A stretch of 64,000 nt of DNA from Cucumis sativus (lineage: Eukaryota > Streptophyta > Magnoliopsida > Cucurbitales > Cucurbitaceae), in assembly GCF_000004075.3 (NCBI RefSeq), contig NC_026655.2, forward strand, positions 10,584,723 through 10,648,722. Direction: 5' to 3'. The position numbers were made by a program, and so were the translations under genes. Below the pieces are notes generated by a model. It ran no database searches. It had not been told where the DNA came from and saw nothing but the letters and a program-made list of their open reading frames with translations. Below, in pieces: positions 36,339 through 48,986 of the stretch (position 1 is its first letter; each line of letters opens with the position of its first letter).

Positions 36339-38850
36339 TGTTATGGCTAAATAATGAGAGCTGCAAAATCAAACTCTGCTAACAATTCCCATGCACACAC
36401 TTGTAGCTACTTCTCTATATATATAAATATATAATGTAAAGAAGCATATTTTCATGATTGATGGAAGCCTGGAATTGAATGGCCTGCACGATTATATTTC
36501 ACCATTACAGCTCTATGGCAAGACGTGCAATAGATCAGTAGTATAATGAATTCTTGACTTTTATGTGTGTATATATATATTTATATATGATTAGAAGAAG
36601 ATATGAATTATTTCCTGTTTTGATTTTGTTTAAATTATTTATAAAAACTCTGATATCATTTCATTATTATTAATTGAAATTCTTCTAGCAAACCCAAAAG
36701 CTTATCTGTGTTCGTTATTGATAACTTTGATTAATCGGACAATTTTAACATTTTTTTTTGTGAGTCGTTGGATTCATACCTAAACATTTTTTTTCTTGGG
36801 TTCTAGATATAGTATTAAATTTTCATCGATGCATGCTAATATTTTCATAATTTTATGAGTTTTAAAATTTTCATTACTTCATATGAAAATTCACAAAACA
36901 CATTAAATAAACATCAAAATGACACTAATATGAATATAATATAATGTAAAACATTTTTCGAACATGATATACCTATGTGTCTTATATATATGTGTCTCAT
37001 CTCTTCACCACGCATAAACACAAAAGCGAACATTTATGTCACCCTTTTTTTCTTTTTCATTTTGATATATATTTGAAATCACTCGACTAGCTGTTCAAAT
37101 AAATAAATATATATTATTAATTGTTTAATATTTATTAATAATGACTGAAGAATTGAAACGTGGTACGTCAAAGTTGAACTTTTTAATTAGAACATAACAC
37201 AAGAAAGTTAAAAAAAAAAAGGGTGACATGTTCCCAAGTTGCAAGTATTGGAGTTGTCAATTATTATTGGAATATGAGTTTCCAATAATAATCCTACCAT
37301 ATGGTACTTAATATTTATTTATATCACTACTTGTGAAAAAAAAAAAGAAAAAACTATTTAAAAATGCATAAACATATGCAAGGGTTTAGTTTTTGTTTAA
37401 TTAAATAAGTTTTTAGTAGATTCAAATTTTTCTTCTTTGAAAAGATAATCTACATCTATATATAGATATATATATCTCCTACCATATCTAATAGGTGGAG
37501 TATCTCTCTCACCCTCATTTTGTATATTTCTTTCATAAATGGCTATTGTGTTCTTCTGTTTAGCTATATATTATTTGTGTAATTTCTTTTCTTCTATGAT
37601 TTTTTTCAACAACCTTATTTCTTACCTTGCATTAACACATGTTTAAAAAAAAAGATTTAAAAAAAAAACTAGAGTTGATAAAGAAGGTAACATTGTTTTC
37701 TCGATACAAATATATCGTTTTATTTCAATTGTATCATATGAACTTCAATTTTATTCGATCATATGTTTTGTTTGTTTCTTTTTTTCTATTTTTAGATATT
37801 TGTAAATTTCATGTCAAATTTTTAATACTCAAAGCATATTTATTTTTTAAAAAAATATTTCCCTATAATTATGTTTTCTACCCCAATCAATACATTTCAT
37901 TGACAATGCAATGCAATGCAACTTAGCATAATGATTTTAAAATGTTATTTCTTTGTTAAAAATTATGACTCAAATTAGTTTCCTACTACATCCAAGACGT
38001 TTCATTTACAATGTAAATTAAATTAAATAAAGAAATACACACATATATATTACCAGTATACTATGTACACGATGTAGATGTAATATAATGAGTAGAAACT
38101 TTCTACTTCTCATTTTGTCCCTTTTACATATATATATATTTATTTATTTATTTATATATATATATATATATTTATTTATTTATTTATTGTACTAAGTTAT
38201 CTTAAATACTTTGATATTTTTTAGTTATTAAATAAAGAAAATTATAAAGTCATGTTTTCAAGAAAAATTAATTTAAATCACAAGATTTGGTAAACATTTA
38301 CAAGATATAGTAAAATTTTAAATTTTAAACTTTATTCGATAAAAATTGATAGACTTTTATCAATGTGGTTTATTTATTCTTTATTATTTATTTTGTTGCA
38401 TTTCAACTGAGATTGCTTCTAGTACAACCTCTTTGTTTTTTCTTAGGTTATTTCTTTGTTTTTTCTTCTGTTTATGTCTAGTATAACATTTGTCGAAAAC
38501 CAAACTAAAATAAAAGGAAAAAAAAGATGATGAACTAAACATTGAAACCATGTTAAATGTGTCAAAAGATTTATTAAGAATTCTATTTAAATTTATGGAA
38601 AGATAGAGTTGTTATTATTTAAATAAACAATTCTCCTTTATTTTAGGAATCTGGGTGTGCATCTTTTTAATAAGTTCGGGAAGATACATACACACACATT
38701 TATATAGGTGATTACTTCTTTTGACGAAGTCAAACTTGATTGAAGAAAAGGCTTTGACTTTCATGCAATCCCTTTTCGAACGTACAATAGATACCTTCTC
38801 GTATATTAACGTATATTAATGATAGTCAATTCATTTGATGCAACATTGAA
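36339..38850. other. AT-rich intergenic DNA upstream of the peroxidase gene
   Basis: No gene recognised. Contains short microsatellites: TGCAA-type repeats at about 37906-37922, and a compound (TA)n/(TTTA)n tract annotated separately. Confidence 0.45.
38127..38188. repeat. Compound (TA)n-(TTTA)n microsatellite
   Basis: Alternating TATATATA and TTTATTTA blocks, twice over. Confidence 0.92.
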
Positions 38851-39200
38851 TTATAAGAAGTATAAGTGAAGACCACAAGATTGAAGATCTGATGAATTAA
38901 TTCAAGGGAAGCCTGAATTCATCTTCGAGGAGATTTGGGATTACCTTCAGAGGGGCTTGATTTTATTTTAAGTTGTGGTGATAACTTATCAAAGTAGCTT
39001 CAAATTTAAATTACTGACTTTTGAATCTCAATAGTATTTCTTATCTAAGCAAAGAAACTCCCTAGACATTGGGTGAACTTGTCGAATTAGGTTACCAAAG
39101 CCTTCTGTGTTATCTGTTACTTTTGTGTTTTAACTATTCTTCTAGTTAATTACTTTAAATATAGCTAAAGATTATTTTTTATCATCTTACTTATTTTAAT
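38850..39200 (+). repeat. Remains of a Copia 5' LTR
   Basis: Sequence immediately upstream of the primer-binding site, with LTR-like words (CCTAGACATTGGGTGAACTT, GTTATCTGTTACTTTTGTG). The 5' edge is not defined. Confidence 0.45.
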
Positions 39201-40434
39201 TGGTATTAGGACGGGTTCAGTATCTATAGAGACACTCAGAGGAGGTAGATTGACTACTAGACCACCTATACTTGATGGTAAAAACTATTCATATCGAAAA
39301 ACTCGTATGACTTTGTTTATTAAGTTTATTGATATGAAGGCCTCGATGGTTGTTACTGTTGGGTGGAAGCCACTTATGATTACTGTTGATGGTAAATCTG
39401 TTCAAAAGCCTGAAAGGATTGGACAGATGCAGAAAAGCAAGCCTCATTAGGAAGGTCTCGAGCTCTAAATGCCATATACAATGGAGTGGATTTACATGTG
39501 TTCAAACTGATAAATTCTTGCAGTACTGCAAAAGACGCGTGGAAAGCACTTTAATTGGCATTTAAAGGTACTTCTAAAGTAAAGATCTCTCGCATGCAAC
39601 TTTTAACGTCTAAGTATGAAACCTTGAAAATGATGGAAGAAGAGACCATCACTGAATATAATGTGAGGGTTCTCGAAATCGCAAATGACTCCTTTAATTT
39701 TGGTGAGGGAACCCCAAAATCCAAACTTGTCAAAAAGGTGTTGCGATCAATGCCTAGAAAGTTTGATATGAAAGTTATGGTCATTGAAGAAGCACATGAT
39801 ATCACTACTCTGACACTAGATGAATTATTTGGATCTTTGTGTGCTTTCAAAATTGTCATATTTGATAGAGTAGACAATAAAGGGAAATAGATTGTCTTTC
39901 AATTTGTTCATGAAGACGTATGCTTTGAGAAAGGAAAATATTCAAATGAACAAGTAAATGAGTCCATCACTATGTTGACCAAACAATTTTCTAATGTTAT
40001 AAAAAAATTCAGAGATCTAAACAACTATGCGTCAAATAATTGAGAACAAAATAATTATAGAATGAGAGATTTTGAAGGACAAAATGGCAGGGAGAACAGA
40101 TTTTTTAAATGCAATGAATGTGGTGGGAATGACCTTTATCAAGCTGGATGTCCAACTTATCTGAGGAGATAAAAGAAAAGTTTTGGTGTCACTCTCTCTG
40201 ATGAAGAATCGAATGGAAGTGAAGAGGAAGAAGAATTTTCCAATGCATTTATCAGTATTATATCTAAAGGTGATCTTGTGTCTGATACGGAAGACATCGA
40301 CTGTCAAATCGAAAATAATATGTCTTTTGATCAAATAGACGACTGTGGAAGGAGGATTCCTTAGCTCGGGCTATTCAGAAAGAAAAAATTCAAGAATTGA
40401 TGGATGAAAATCAAAGATTACTAACTGTCATATT

Positions 40435-41679
40435 TGTTGGCTTTTTGGCCCTTAATCTCAAATTAATTTATTTTAATTATTCAATTAATTTATGTTTTGA
40501 TGATAACAAATCTGCTTTTTTTTTTATTGACATTTTATTAATTTGAATAGACCATATCGTAGAGCTTGGAAGAATGATTCTAACGCCTCTTGAATCACCC
40601 AAATCGAAGTTCAAATGAAGAAAATATTGCTAAAAGAAGCTTAACGGAAAAATACCCGAGATGGTGACGTGGTGACCAAGCATTCAATTTGAACCAATTA
40701 GACAAAGCCACTTGGAGCAATGAAGGATTAACAAATGTGGCTTCTTGTTATGTTTTATTGGGTTTTATAAAGAAAATGAATTTAAAAAAAATGATTTTAA
40801 TATTATTATTTTTCTTGTGTCTAACGGCTAGTTTTTTTAAAAGAGAGTGAAGTTGCTTTATTGATTTCTTTTTAAACAAAATATTTTGAAAAGACATATT
40901 ATTATATTATTATTTGTATTGTGTCTAACGGCTAATTAAGTTTAAATCTCAACCATTCATTTTTCTTTTACTTATATCTAATGACCCAAAAATGATTTTG
41001 AATTTATCTTTCCTCTCTTTTTAAATACTTTACTTTTTCCAAATTTTAAAAGACAAAATCATTAAATCTTTACAATCCTCAAGCAAAAAGCCAACATTGT
41101 TATTCTCTCTAAAGCTTCCAATTTTTTTTCTTTTCATCTTATTCTTGAGAGCTTCTTATTGTATTGTGAGGATTAAATTTGTGAGCTTCAAATTGTATAC
41201 TCACTCTTTTAGAGAGTTTTCGTTTGTGTGATTTAAAAACTTCAACATATTGTAACGGTTGGATCCTAACCCGTGGAAAGGATCGGGTTTGCTCTTGAAC
41301 CCGAAAAAGGAGCAAGAATCGGTTCGGCTCAAATCCGTGGAAAGAGTCAAAAGAAGATTTTCAATCAAAATCCCAAGAGGTGCTTGGGAAAGTGGATGTA
41401 GGTTGAGTTTAACCGAACCACTATAAAATTACGGTGTCTTCTTCTCTAACTCTTTTCTAATTATTTTTTAATTTAATTTTAGTTACATATTCTTATTGGT
41501 TGAGTTTGATTGCATACTTCCATTCATATATTTTTATCAATCTTGTTATTTAACAAAGTTTACAAAGTTCTTTATTTAAATTTAAAAAGTATCTAATTAG
41601 TTGATTTTACTTTTTATTTGTCAAAAAGTTTATTTAAACCCTATTCACCCCCCTCTAGGGTTGCCATACCGATCCAACA
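40435..41679. mobile_element. Solo LTR (1245 bp) inserted in the Copia gag
   Basis: Starts TGTTGG and ends CCAACA. The 5-bp target-site duplication is ATATT (40430-40434) and ATATC (41680-41684), one mismatch. Removing the LTR and one repeat restores the gag frame across the junction (LLTVI into SSLKLKL), which confirms the borders. The 3' end carries the TTCACCCCCCTCTAGGG word common in plant LTRs. Confidence 0.85.
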
Positions 41680-41719
41680 ATATCATCATTGAAGCTGAAA
41701 TTAAAAGAAGCTCAAGCAG

Positions 41720-42594
41720 TGTCACACCCTAAACCGTATGACGAGGAAAAGCCGAACTAGTAAAAATAGGGTGCGAGTTTGTTACAACCTTGAAATTTTC
41801 TTATTGCAAAATCTTATTCTCTACTCCTTTTGAACTATTAATACTCAAAACGTAACGATGGTCAATGTAACGCCAAGCAAATTATATACAAACCAAAGCG
41901 TATACTTTATTAGTAACTGGTGTTTCATTATTCCTACTATCTAAACCTTGGAGTCAAAATTTTCCAACCTTCGCAATCATCTTCAACAGGCTTTTCTTTG
42001 TTTTGAGAGTCTATCGTCCCGATCTTTTGTTGGAATCGAACAAGTGTAGATTCAAAAGTCCAATACTGAATCAAGTTTTTTCCTTGATCATAAGGCAATG
42101 TTGATGGCAGAACACTTGAAGTCATCTGGACTACAACATGATTCATCTGACTAATGATTCGACTACAACATGAAGTCATTTCACGAGCCAACTTTAGAAT
42201 CAGCTCCTTCAACAAGAAACACTTTTCAACATGGTGACTAATGACTTGATACTTACCGTAGTTAGGATCATCTACTTTTTCTGCTTATTCCGGTCGTTTG
42301 CATTCTGACAATTGAATAAATTATTTGTGTAGCAACTGCTAGCTCTAACATATTTTCAACATCAGAAAACTGATCAACTTTTTCATATCTTTGGAAGTGT
42401 TTGTTATTGTTATTGTTGTTTTATTTTCAACATCAGAGTTAAGAGACTCTGGTGCATCTTGTTGTTTCATCATCGCATGTCACGAAGAAATCATCCAACG
42501 AGTTGTCTAATTGTCAATCTCAACAATGGGATCACAACCTAAAAAAAGGATCGAATAGATTACGAAAAGTTAATGGCTAATATTTGTTATATTT
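41720..42594 (-). pseudogene. Opposite-strand retrotransposon gag-like relic inside the Copia remains
   Basis: The minus-strand frame near 42280-41937 encodes YGKYQVISHHVEKCFLLKEL, ILKLAREM, VVVQMTSSVLPSTLPYDQGK and DSQNKEKPVEDD, which I recognise as a gag-like polyprotein segment of cucurbit LTR retrotransposons (probably Gypsy). The left edge starts TGTCACACCCTAAACC, an LTR-style terminus. It has displaced the Copia integrase region. The exact right edge is unclear. Confidence 0.55.
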
Positions 42595-43399
42595 CATCTC
42601 TTGAATATATTTTTGTTGCAGATGCACTTAAAGATGAGTTCTGGATAAATGCAACGCAAGAAGAACTCTTGTTGTTTCAAAGAAATAATGTCTAGACCTT
42701 GGTGCCTAAACCTAAACATGTTAATGTCATTGACACAAAGTGGATATTTAAAAACAAAATTGATGAACAAGGTTGTGTTACAAGAAAAAAGGAAAGATTG
42801 GTTACTCAAGGATACTCTCAAGTTGAAGGCATAGATTTTGATGAAACTTTTGCACCATTAGCTAGACTTGAAGCTATACGATTGTTGCTTGGCACAACAT
42901 GTCTGCAGAGGATCAAATTATATCAAATGGACGTCAAGAGTGCCTTCTTAAATGACTACTTACATGAAGAAGTATATGTAGCTCAACCAAAAGGGTTAAT
43001 AGATCCAGTGTTTTTTCAGCATGTGTACAAATTAAATAAGGCTCTCTATGATCTTAAACAAGCACTGAGGACTTGGTATGAACGCCTCATTGTTTATCTT
43101 CGTCAATAGAGCTATGTTAGAGGAGGAACTGATAAAATCTTATTTATTTGTCGAAAAGACAAAGACATAATTGTGGCTCAAATATATGTTGATGATATCA
43201 TTTTTGGTGGATTTATGGGTGAAAATGTAAGTAGTTTTATTAATATCATGTAGTTAGAGTTCGAGATGAGCATGGTTGGGGAGTTATGATTTTTTCTTGG
43301 TCTACAAATTATACTTTTTTTTTAAAAATGAGGGAATGCTTTTGTGTTTTGCGGCAACCACTTCGTCTTTAAGATTTTTCTACAAGATTTCTCCTCCCA

Positions 43400-44828
43400 G
43401 TGTGTTCAAGATGGGGAATACTTGGCGTGAAAATCATCAAGATTCTTCTGTCAATACAAAAGAACCTAACATTTGAATCAACATGCATAGAGTTTGAATA
43501 CAAAGGCAAACGATTTAAAAGCATTCCTACCCGACATCCATATGCTCACCCTACTAATCAACGTAAGTATCTGAAACCTATAAGCTCTGATAGTTCTACG
43601 TCTATACATGTTGAATGCTCTAATTTTCTACAAGCCCATTCTTGTTCGTCACCTAAGTCCCACTCCAAAGATGGTATCCCATTGGCTGAGTTTATGAAAA
43701 AGGGGTTGTTTCATAAACCTTCCCCTTCTCGTGATAGTCGTAGGAAACTTGATTCTTCGATGTCAAAAGAAAAAGGTCATGCTCCTATGAATACACGATC
43801 ATCTAGTTTTGAAAGTAGCTCTATTGGGTCCCTACCACATCACAATTCTGATGACTCTGTATTTAATCCATCTGACCATTTGCTCCCCGAATCTGAGGAC
43901 ATTCCTGAGACTGTTGCTTCTGGTGATCATAATGTGTCTATTCGGGCTCCTCTCTCATCTCCTATAAATGACCCAAACCTATCTCAACCTAACCCTGAAG
44001 ATCTCGTCCAAGCATCGAAACTTAATGTCAAGTCTTCCAAGGGCCTTCCTGTTGTTACCACTAAGACAGGATGCCAAAAGCTTCCCCTCAACATTCCCTC
44101 AGTACCTATTGATGGGATTTCTTTCCATCATGAAAAAAATCCTCAAAGGTGGAAGTATGTTGTGCAGCAAAGGATAGCATATGAGGGAAATGTTTCTAAC
44201 AAATATCAATCATGTGTCAGTGTTATGGATCATATCAGCCAAGCTGGTTTGTCAAGAACTATTCTAAATGTGTGATCTTTCTATCCTAAGTTGATTTAAG
44301 AGTTTATTGCCAATCTTCCATCTAACTTTGATGACCCTAGCAGCTCAAATTATCAAACCATTCATGTTCGAGGGACTCAGTTCAACATTTCTCCTTCGGT
44401 GATAAATAGGGTTTCTTAGACTAGCTGCTCCTTCTGGTCCCTCATCATCCACACTCTCAAATGAGGAATTAGCATATGTTTAAACTGGAGGAATGCTTAC
44501 AGTATGGTCTATCAATGGAATTTTGGTTGCATCCTTGAGTTTAAAGTATGCCATTTTACACGAAATTGGAATTGCCAACTGGTTTCCCTCATCCCATGCA
44601 TCAAGTGTCTCTAATGCTCTTGCTACGTTTTTATATCGAATTAGTACTGAATTGACTTTGGATGCTAGGCTATTTATTTACTTGCAGTTGTTAAGGCATA
44701 TTGGTACGTTTGGGGTAAAAATTCCACTCGCTCTTCCTCGGTTCTTCTCCAGTTTCTTGCTTCACTTACAACCTGATATTTTAACTAATCTTGATGCTCC
44801 GAGCCCAATCCATGCACCTTATTATTGA
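43400..44828 (+). pseudogene. Envelope-like / putative plant transposon protein ORF, decayed
   Basis: The first frame (43400-44275, 291 codons) is Ser/Pro-rich with STSIHVECSNFLQAHSCSSP, GIPLAEFMKKGLF and IPSVPIDGISFHHEK. After a stop the homology continues in shifted frames, and 44493-44828 gives KYAILHEIGIANWFPSSHAS and FGVKIPLALPRFFSSFLLHL. This matches proteins annotated in cucurbits as envelope-like or putative plant transposon protein, typically the third ORF of LTR retrotransposons. Its position just 3' of the RVT_2 region fits that. Stops and shifts make it non-functional here. No membrane function can be claimed. Confidence 0.65.
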
Positions 44829-44829
44829 G

Positions 44830-45800
44830 TTATATATTGTTCCAGGGCTCCCATGTATTTAAGAACTATGAGAAAACCCACTAAATTTATCTAAAACCTT
44901 ATCAATACCTTGTCGAAATCACCTTGAGAGCACATTAACAACTTCCTAGATTAGAAACTAGTACTTACAACCATTTTGTAGACCAAGACCTTTTGAAGCT
45001 TGCAATCCCACCAAAGTGAACAAATAATGGTTTGAAATCTTTAATTCCTAAAATCCAACCTTTCTCACATCTTTAACTTGACTATTGTAAATGTGTTTTT
45101 GATCCACACTCAAGTTTAAAGAATTAAAGATAGTTCGTAACTTTCAATTCGAGCCTCTTCCAAAAGAGATCCAAAATAAGAGTCTCACACCATAATTAAA
45201 TATGCAAATTTGTGATGTTGATCTATGTTAGAACATAAACCTTCTTTAGAAAAAGAAGGAAAAATAATAGTAACAAACATGATTAAAGATAGATAGAGAA
45301 CATAGAAGAAGAAAAATGGAGCGGCTCGACGAGAGATTAAGAGAGGGTTTCGGGCATGTCGTCGACAACAAGTCACGTTGTTTCCGACGTGCATGAGAGC
45401 GATGCAGATGGGTGTGTCGTCGTCGAAAATGTGTCACTGTGTGTGAGAGAGATTATGAAAAGGAGAGAAATTTTAAATAGGAGGAGGGGTGGTCAATCTC
45501 TAGAAGACGGAGGAAGGAGAAGAAGAGAAAAAGATAATATGCATTTTCTTCATATTTTAACTTTAGCGATAATAAAAAGATTTTAGGAAAAGACTTTTAT
45601 GCCCCTCACTCCATATTAAACTTACCTTTTTGTCCTTATCTTCATTCATTTCAAAACTTAATAAAATTTTCACTAATTTCAAACTAAATTTATTCCAATT
45701 TTCTTATCACAACAATTTAACCTTTGCATAACTTAAAAAAATTGGATTCCTGCTTGTTTTTCGCAAAGTATAAGATATTAAAATAAATAAAAGAAGAAAT
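44830..45800. repeat. LTR-like region after the envelope-like ORF
   Basis: GC-richer stretch with repeated CGTCGTCG-like words (45340-45450), followed by GCCCCTCACTCCATATTAA and a pyrimidine-rich tail, a composition typical of cucurbit Gypsy LTRs. Open frames on both strands are short and I do not call them. Ends not defined. Confidence 0.4.
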
Positions 45801-45811
45801 GAATGAGGGCT

Positions 45812-46150
45812 TACATCAGGTGTATACAAAACATATCATGTGCATCAAGCGTATGAAATTTGTTGAGTGTACCAAGGAAACATAACAATTTTATTAGCAG
45901 TGCATCAAGTGTATCAAACTTATCGGTGAATCTTCTAAGTGTATAAAGGCCTAAAAGGTATATCAAGTGTAACAAGGAATATTATGTGTATCAAGGTGTT
46001 TCAAGTGTATCAAATGGTATTGAATGTACCAAAGAGTATCATGGTGCATTAAGTGTATCAAAGTCCAAAGGTTATCAAGAAGTATCAAATGTATATCAAG
46101 TGTATTAGGTATGTCTTAAAATGTATCAGGTGTATCAAATGTATATTTGT
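45812..46150. repeat. Degenerate minisatellite built on GTATCAAGTGTATCAA
   Basis: About 20 or more imperfect iterations of TATCA(A/G)GTG and TATCAAA, with irregular spacing of about 10-20 bp. Confidence 0.8.
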
Positions 46151-46159
46151 TACAAGGGC

Positions 46160-47240
46160 ATTTGTGACATTTCATATCCTGTGTACATGGGTTAGACTTT
46201 GTTTTTGTCATTTTTGCAAACAATAAATTTGTCTGCTTTTAACTTAATTCTTATAACTTGTTTTATCTTTTTTTTGCAAGCATCCCTTTAATTAAATTAA
46301 ATTATATTTAATTAAGGTTAATTTTCATAAATATAGACTAGTGTAACCAAATAAAAAAGCTCATGAAACTAGCCATTTTTTAAGATTCCAGGTTTACTCT
46401 TCCTTTTCATCGTATTTTTTCTCTTCCTCTTCTACTATTTTTTTCTTTCCATCATTTTTTTTTTTTTTTTTGCAGTTTTTCTTTTATTTTTTTCAAACTG
46501 CTATTTAGTTATTCCAAATATAAAATATCGTGAAAAAAAAATGTTGAGATATTGGATACCCAAAAGAATCTTAAAAATAATTGTTTAGATTTGGATTGTC
46601 AAATTTAAACGATCAAATGTAAATGATAGCCATTTTTTGTATTTTTCCTTTGGTCGGTGGGCTTTTGCCGCTTTTGAAATTGTTCTATACTGCATAAATA
46701 TTTTGTCGCTTTGTTATATTTTAAAAGTGACCTATTTAATTAAACTAAATAATCAAAAAATGATTAATTAATTTTATTAAATCGTAATTAATCAAAATTT
46801 ATTAAACAATTAATTAATTAACATGCATACTATACATTATAACAATTATAACATACTTTTAATGCATTAACCTATTAACTTATGGTGGAATTTTAAATCT
46901 ATATGGCATACTTTATCTACATATAATTTTATATTTAATTAAAACAAGTGCATAGTTAATTAAAACACCTTAAAATGGACTGATTTTAGCTCCTAAATTA
47001 AGGTAACCTCAAAATTATTACATTAATAATTTGGTGTAGTACATAACAGTTTTCGAAACTCTTCGAACCAGGTGAAAAACCATCAAATTTGCATTGAATC
47101 GGCCCAAAACCACCTTGAACCAAGCCAATCCAATAACTCAGACCATCAAGCATGCGAGTTATCAGGCAAACGTGAATAGGTCAAGTCGAATCTGATAAAA
47201 AACGAGACATGCACAACAAAAAAAAATGGATCAATTTTAC
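46160..47240. other. AT-rich intergenic DNA
   Basis: Contains an 18-20 base poly-T run near 46452 and dispersed AT-rich repeat fragments. No gene seen. Confidence 0.45.
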
Positions 47241-47249
47241 TCTAATTAT

Positions 47250-47680
47250 AATTAAACTATTTAGTTATTAATATGCTTCAAAACTACCCTCATTAAATGA
47301 AATTAGGATTAAAGGAAAAACATACCTTTGAAGTTTTCCAATCCTCGTAATCTCCTCACAAACACAAACTCGAGACCACCACTAGATTTTACCCGCTATT
47401 TTTCGGACTTAGAATCGAATGGTGGGACCCAATAAGTGAAGAAAATTTAGAGAGTGATGAAAAATGAAGGAAGAACTTAGGTTTGAGATTTGGAAGAGGA
47501 ATATCAATTTGGTAAAAATCTTATTGTAAAATAAAAATTGGCAAAAAGCCTTTCAATATTTCCAATAAATCCTTTAAATAACCTAATTACATGTAAAAAT
47601 GCACGTAATTAGTTCACCAAATCTCAACACTTAACATTCCACTAACCATTGTAATAATTCACCCTCACCTATGCAAATCT
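47250..47680 (-). repeat. LTR-like dispersed repeat, minus-orientation copy
   Basis: The reverse complement follows 7020-7440 in order: TTAGTGGAATGTTAAGTGTT, ATTCCTCTTCCAAATCTCAA..CCTAAGTT, CATCACTCTCT, GAGGAGATTACGAG, TTGGAAAACTTCAAAGGT, GAGGGTAGTTTTGA. Clearly the same family, inverted and diverged. Confidence 0.65.
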
Positions 47681-48930
47681 AAGAATAATATTGTGTGAAC
47701 AAAAATTCATAGTTAGCTCAAGATTATGATTAAGTTACCTATATTATCAATAATCGAAATAATCATTTTTATATAATCAACGATGTTATAACTTAAAAGT
47801 GACTATTTAATTGTTCTACATATCATGCCCCCATTTCCATGTCTCTACATGAATCATTCTGAATCACATCATTTGTACTAACTATAAAGTAGGATTCATC
47901 TATAATGTCCTCAAAATAAGGCGATCAATCTTATAGCATCAGGACTTTATACTTGAACTTGATCCATATTTCTACATAAAGTTCAAGTCTACACTGTATA
48001 ACATCGAGACCTTAGCTTATTGGATTCAATATTAGATACAGACCTTAGCTTATTGGATTCAATATTAGAGTATTCAATTTTCCCTAATAAGTTCTCAATA
48101 ACAACTTTATTCTATAGAATATAATTTAAACTACAAACTACGAATTTTATGACATAAATTTTCACATAAGCAACAAATGATCTTTATCTCTCAAAAGAAA
48201 TGAGAGTAAAAGATATTATGAAAATCACAAAACTATCATAAGCTCCTAACTCACTTTCTTAACGAACTTTCTTTACCAGCCCTTTACAAAACAATCTCTC
48301 TATATGATGTATACTACAAGGGTATAAGAAAGCTTGTATATCCCTTTCTTATTTCCATATTCAATCACAACTCCATCCCTTAAACATCAAGATACATATT
48401 TATTATATAAAAAAATAGAAATTAATCTAATACAAGCTTGGCTGAAAAACTCCCATTTTCTCTACGAAACAAAAAATAATGTCTAGAAAAACTCCCTTTA
48501 CCGTGGCTGAGAATAGATTCAATTATACTCTTAATATCATCCCTTTTTTCAATGTTTTAGTATCCCTCTTATCTGGATTTAGAAAGATGGAAAAAGATTC
48601 TCACGCGTTTACACTAATTTAACCTTAAGCACTTTTAACCACTTATGGCTATGTCTTCTGGTTTTAAATAAAACCAACATACACAATAATTTGAATATAT
48701 TCTAAAGACAATACAAAAACCGATTCATAATAACCACAAAATTTATATTTGGTTCTAAAACCACTCAACCACATTCCACTCAAACCAACAGATCCCCAAA
48801 AGCCAGGATCTCTCCCTTCTTTAAGGCAATTTCTTTTGATCAATTCAAACCTCATTACAATCCCAACCTCATCTTCTTCATTTTCCATTTCAACCATATA
48901 ATAAACAGCACAGTTTATCAACTTCTCTTT
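47681..48930. other. Intergenic/LTR-like DNA upstream of the FAF-like gene
   Basis: 47830-48110 has LTR-like character. It includes a 33-bp tandem duplication (GACCTTAGCTTATTGGATTC starting at 48008 and 48041). No gene called; the minus-strand frame at 48921-48664 is antisense to the presumed FAF promoter and has no domain. Confidence 0.4.
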
Positions 48931-48986
48931 CTCTCTTTCTATCTATATATCTCTCTCTCTGCAAACACTGCAGAGACTGGATAGCC

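Larger units (their letters stand above)
39201..43312 (+). pseudogene. Decayed Ty1/Copia retrotransposon (gag and reverse transcriptase), split by other insertions
   Basis: 39201-39212 (TGGTATTAGGAC) is a degenerate initiator-tRNA-Met primer-binding site. 39250-40430 is a Copia gag (UBN2-type): PPILDGKNYSY, YNGVDLHVF, then MEEETITEYNVRVLEIANDS and a damaged zinc knuckle CNECGGNDLYQAGC that has lost its His; several stops and shifts. The gag continues after the solo LTR (SSLKLKLKEAQ, 41684-41719) and breaks off. 42600-43312 is RVT_2: LVPKPKHVNVIDTKWIFKNK, VEGIDFDETFAPLARLEAIR, LYQMDVKSAFLNDYL and the catalytic IYVDDIIFGG, again with stops. Protease and integrase are missing. Inactive. Confidence 0.88.

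Noticed and set aside
45185..45586. Arg-rich frames on both strands in the LTR-like region
   Set aside because: GC-richer LTR sequence gives long chance frames; no homology recognised.
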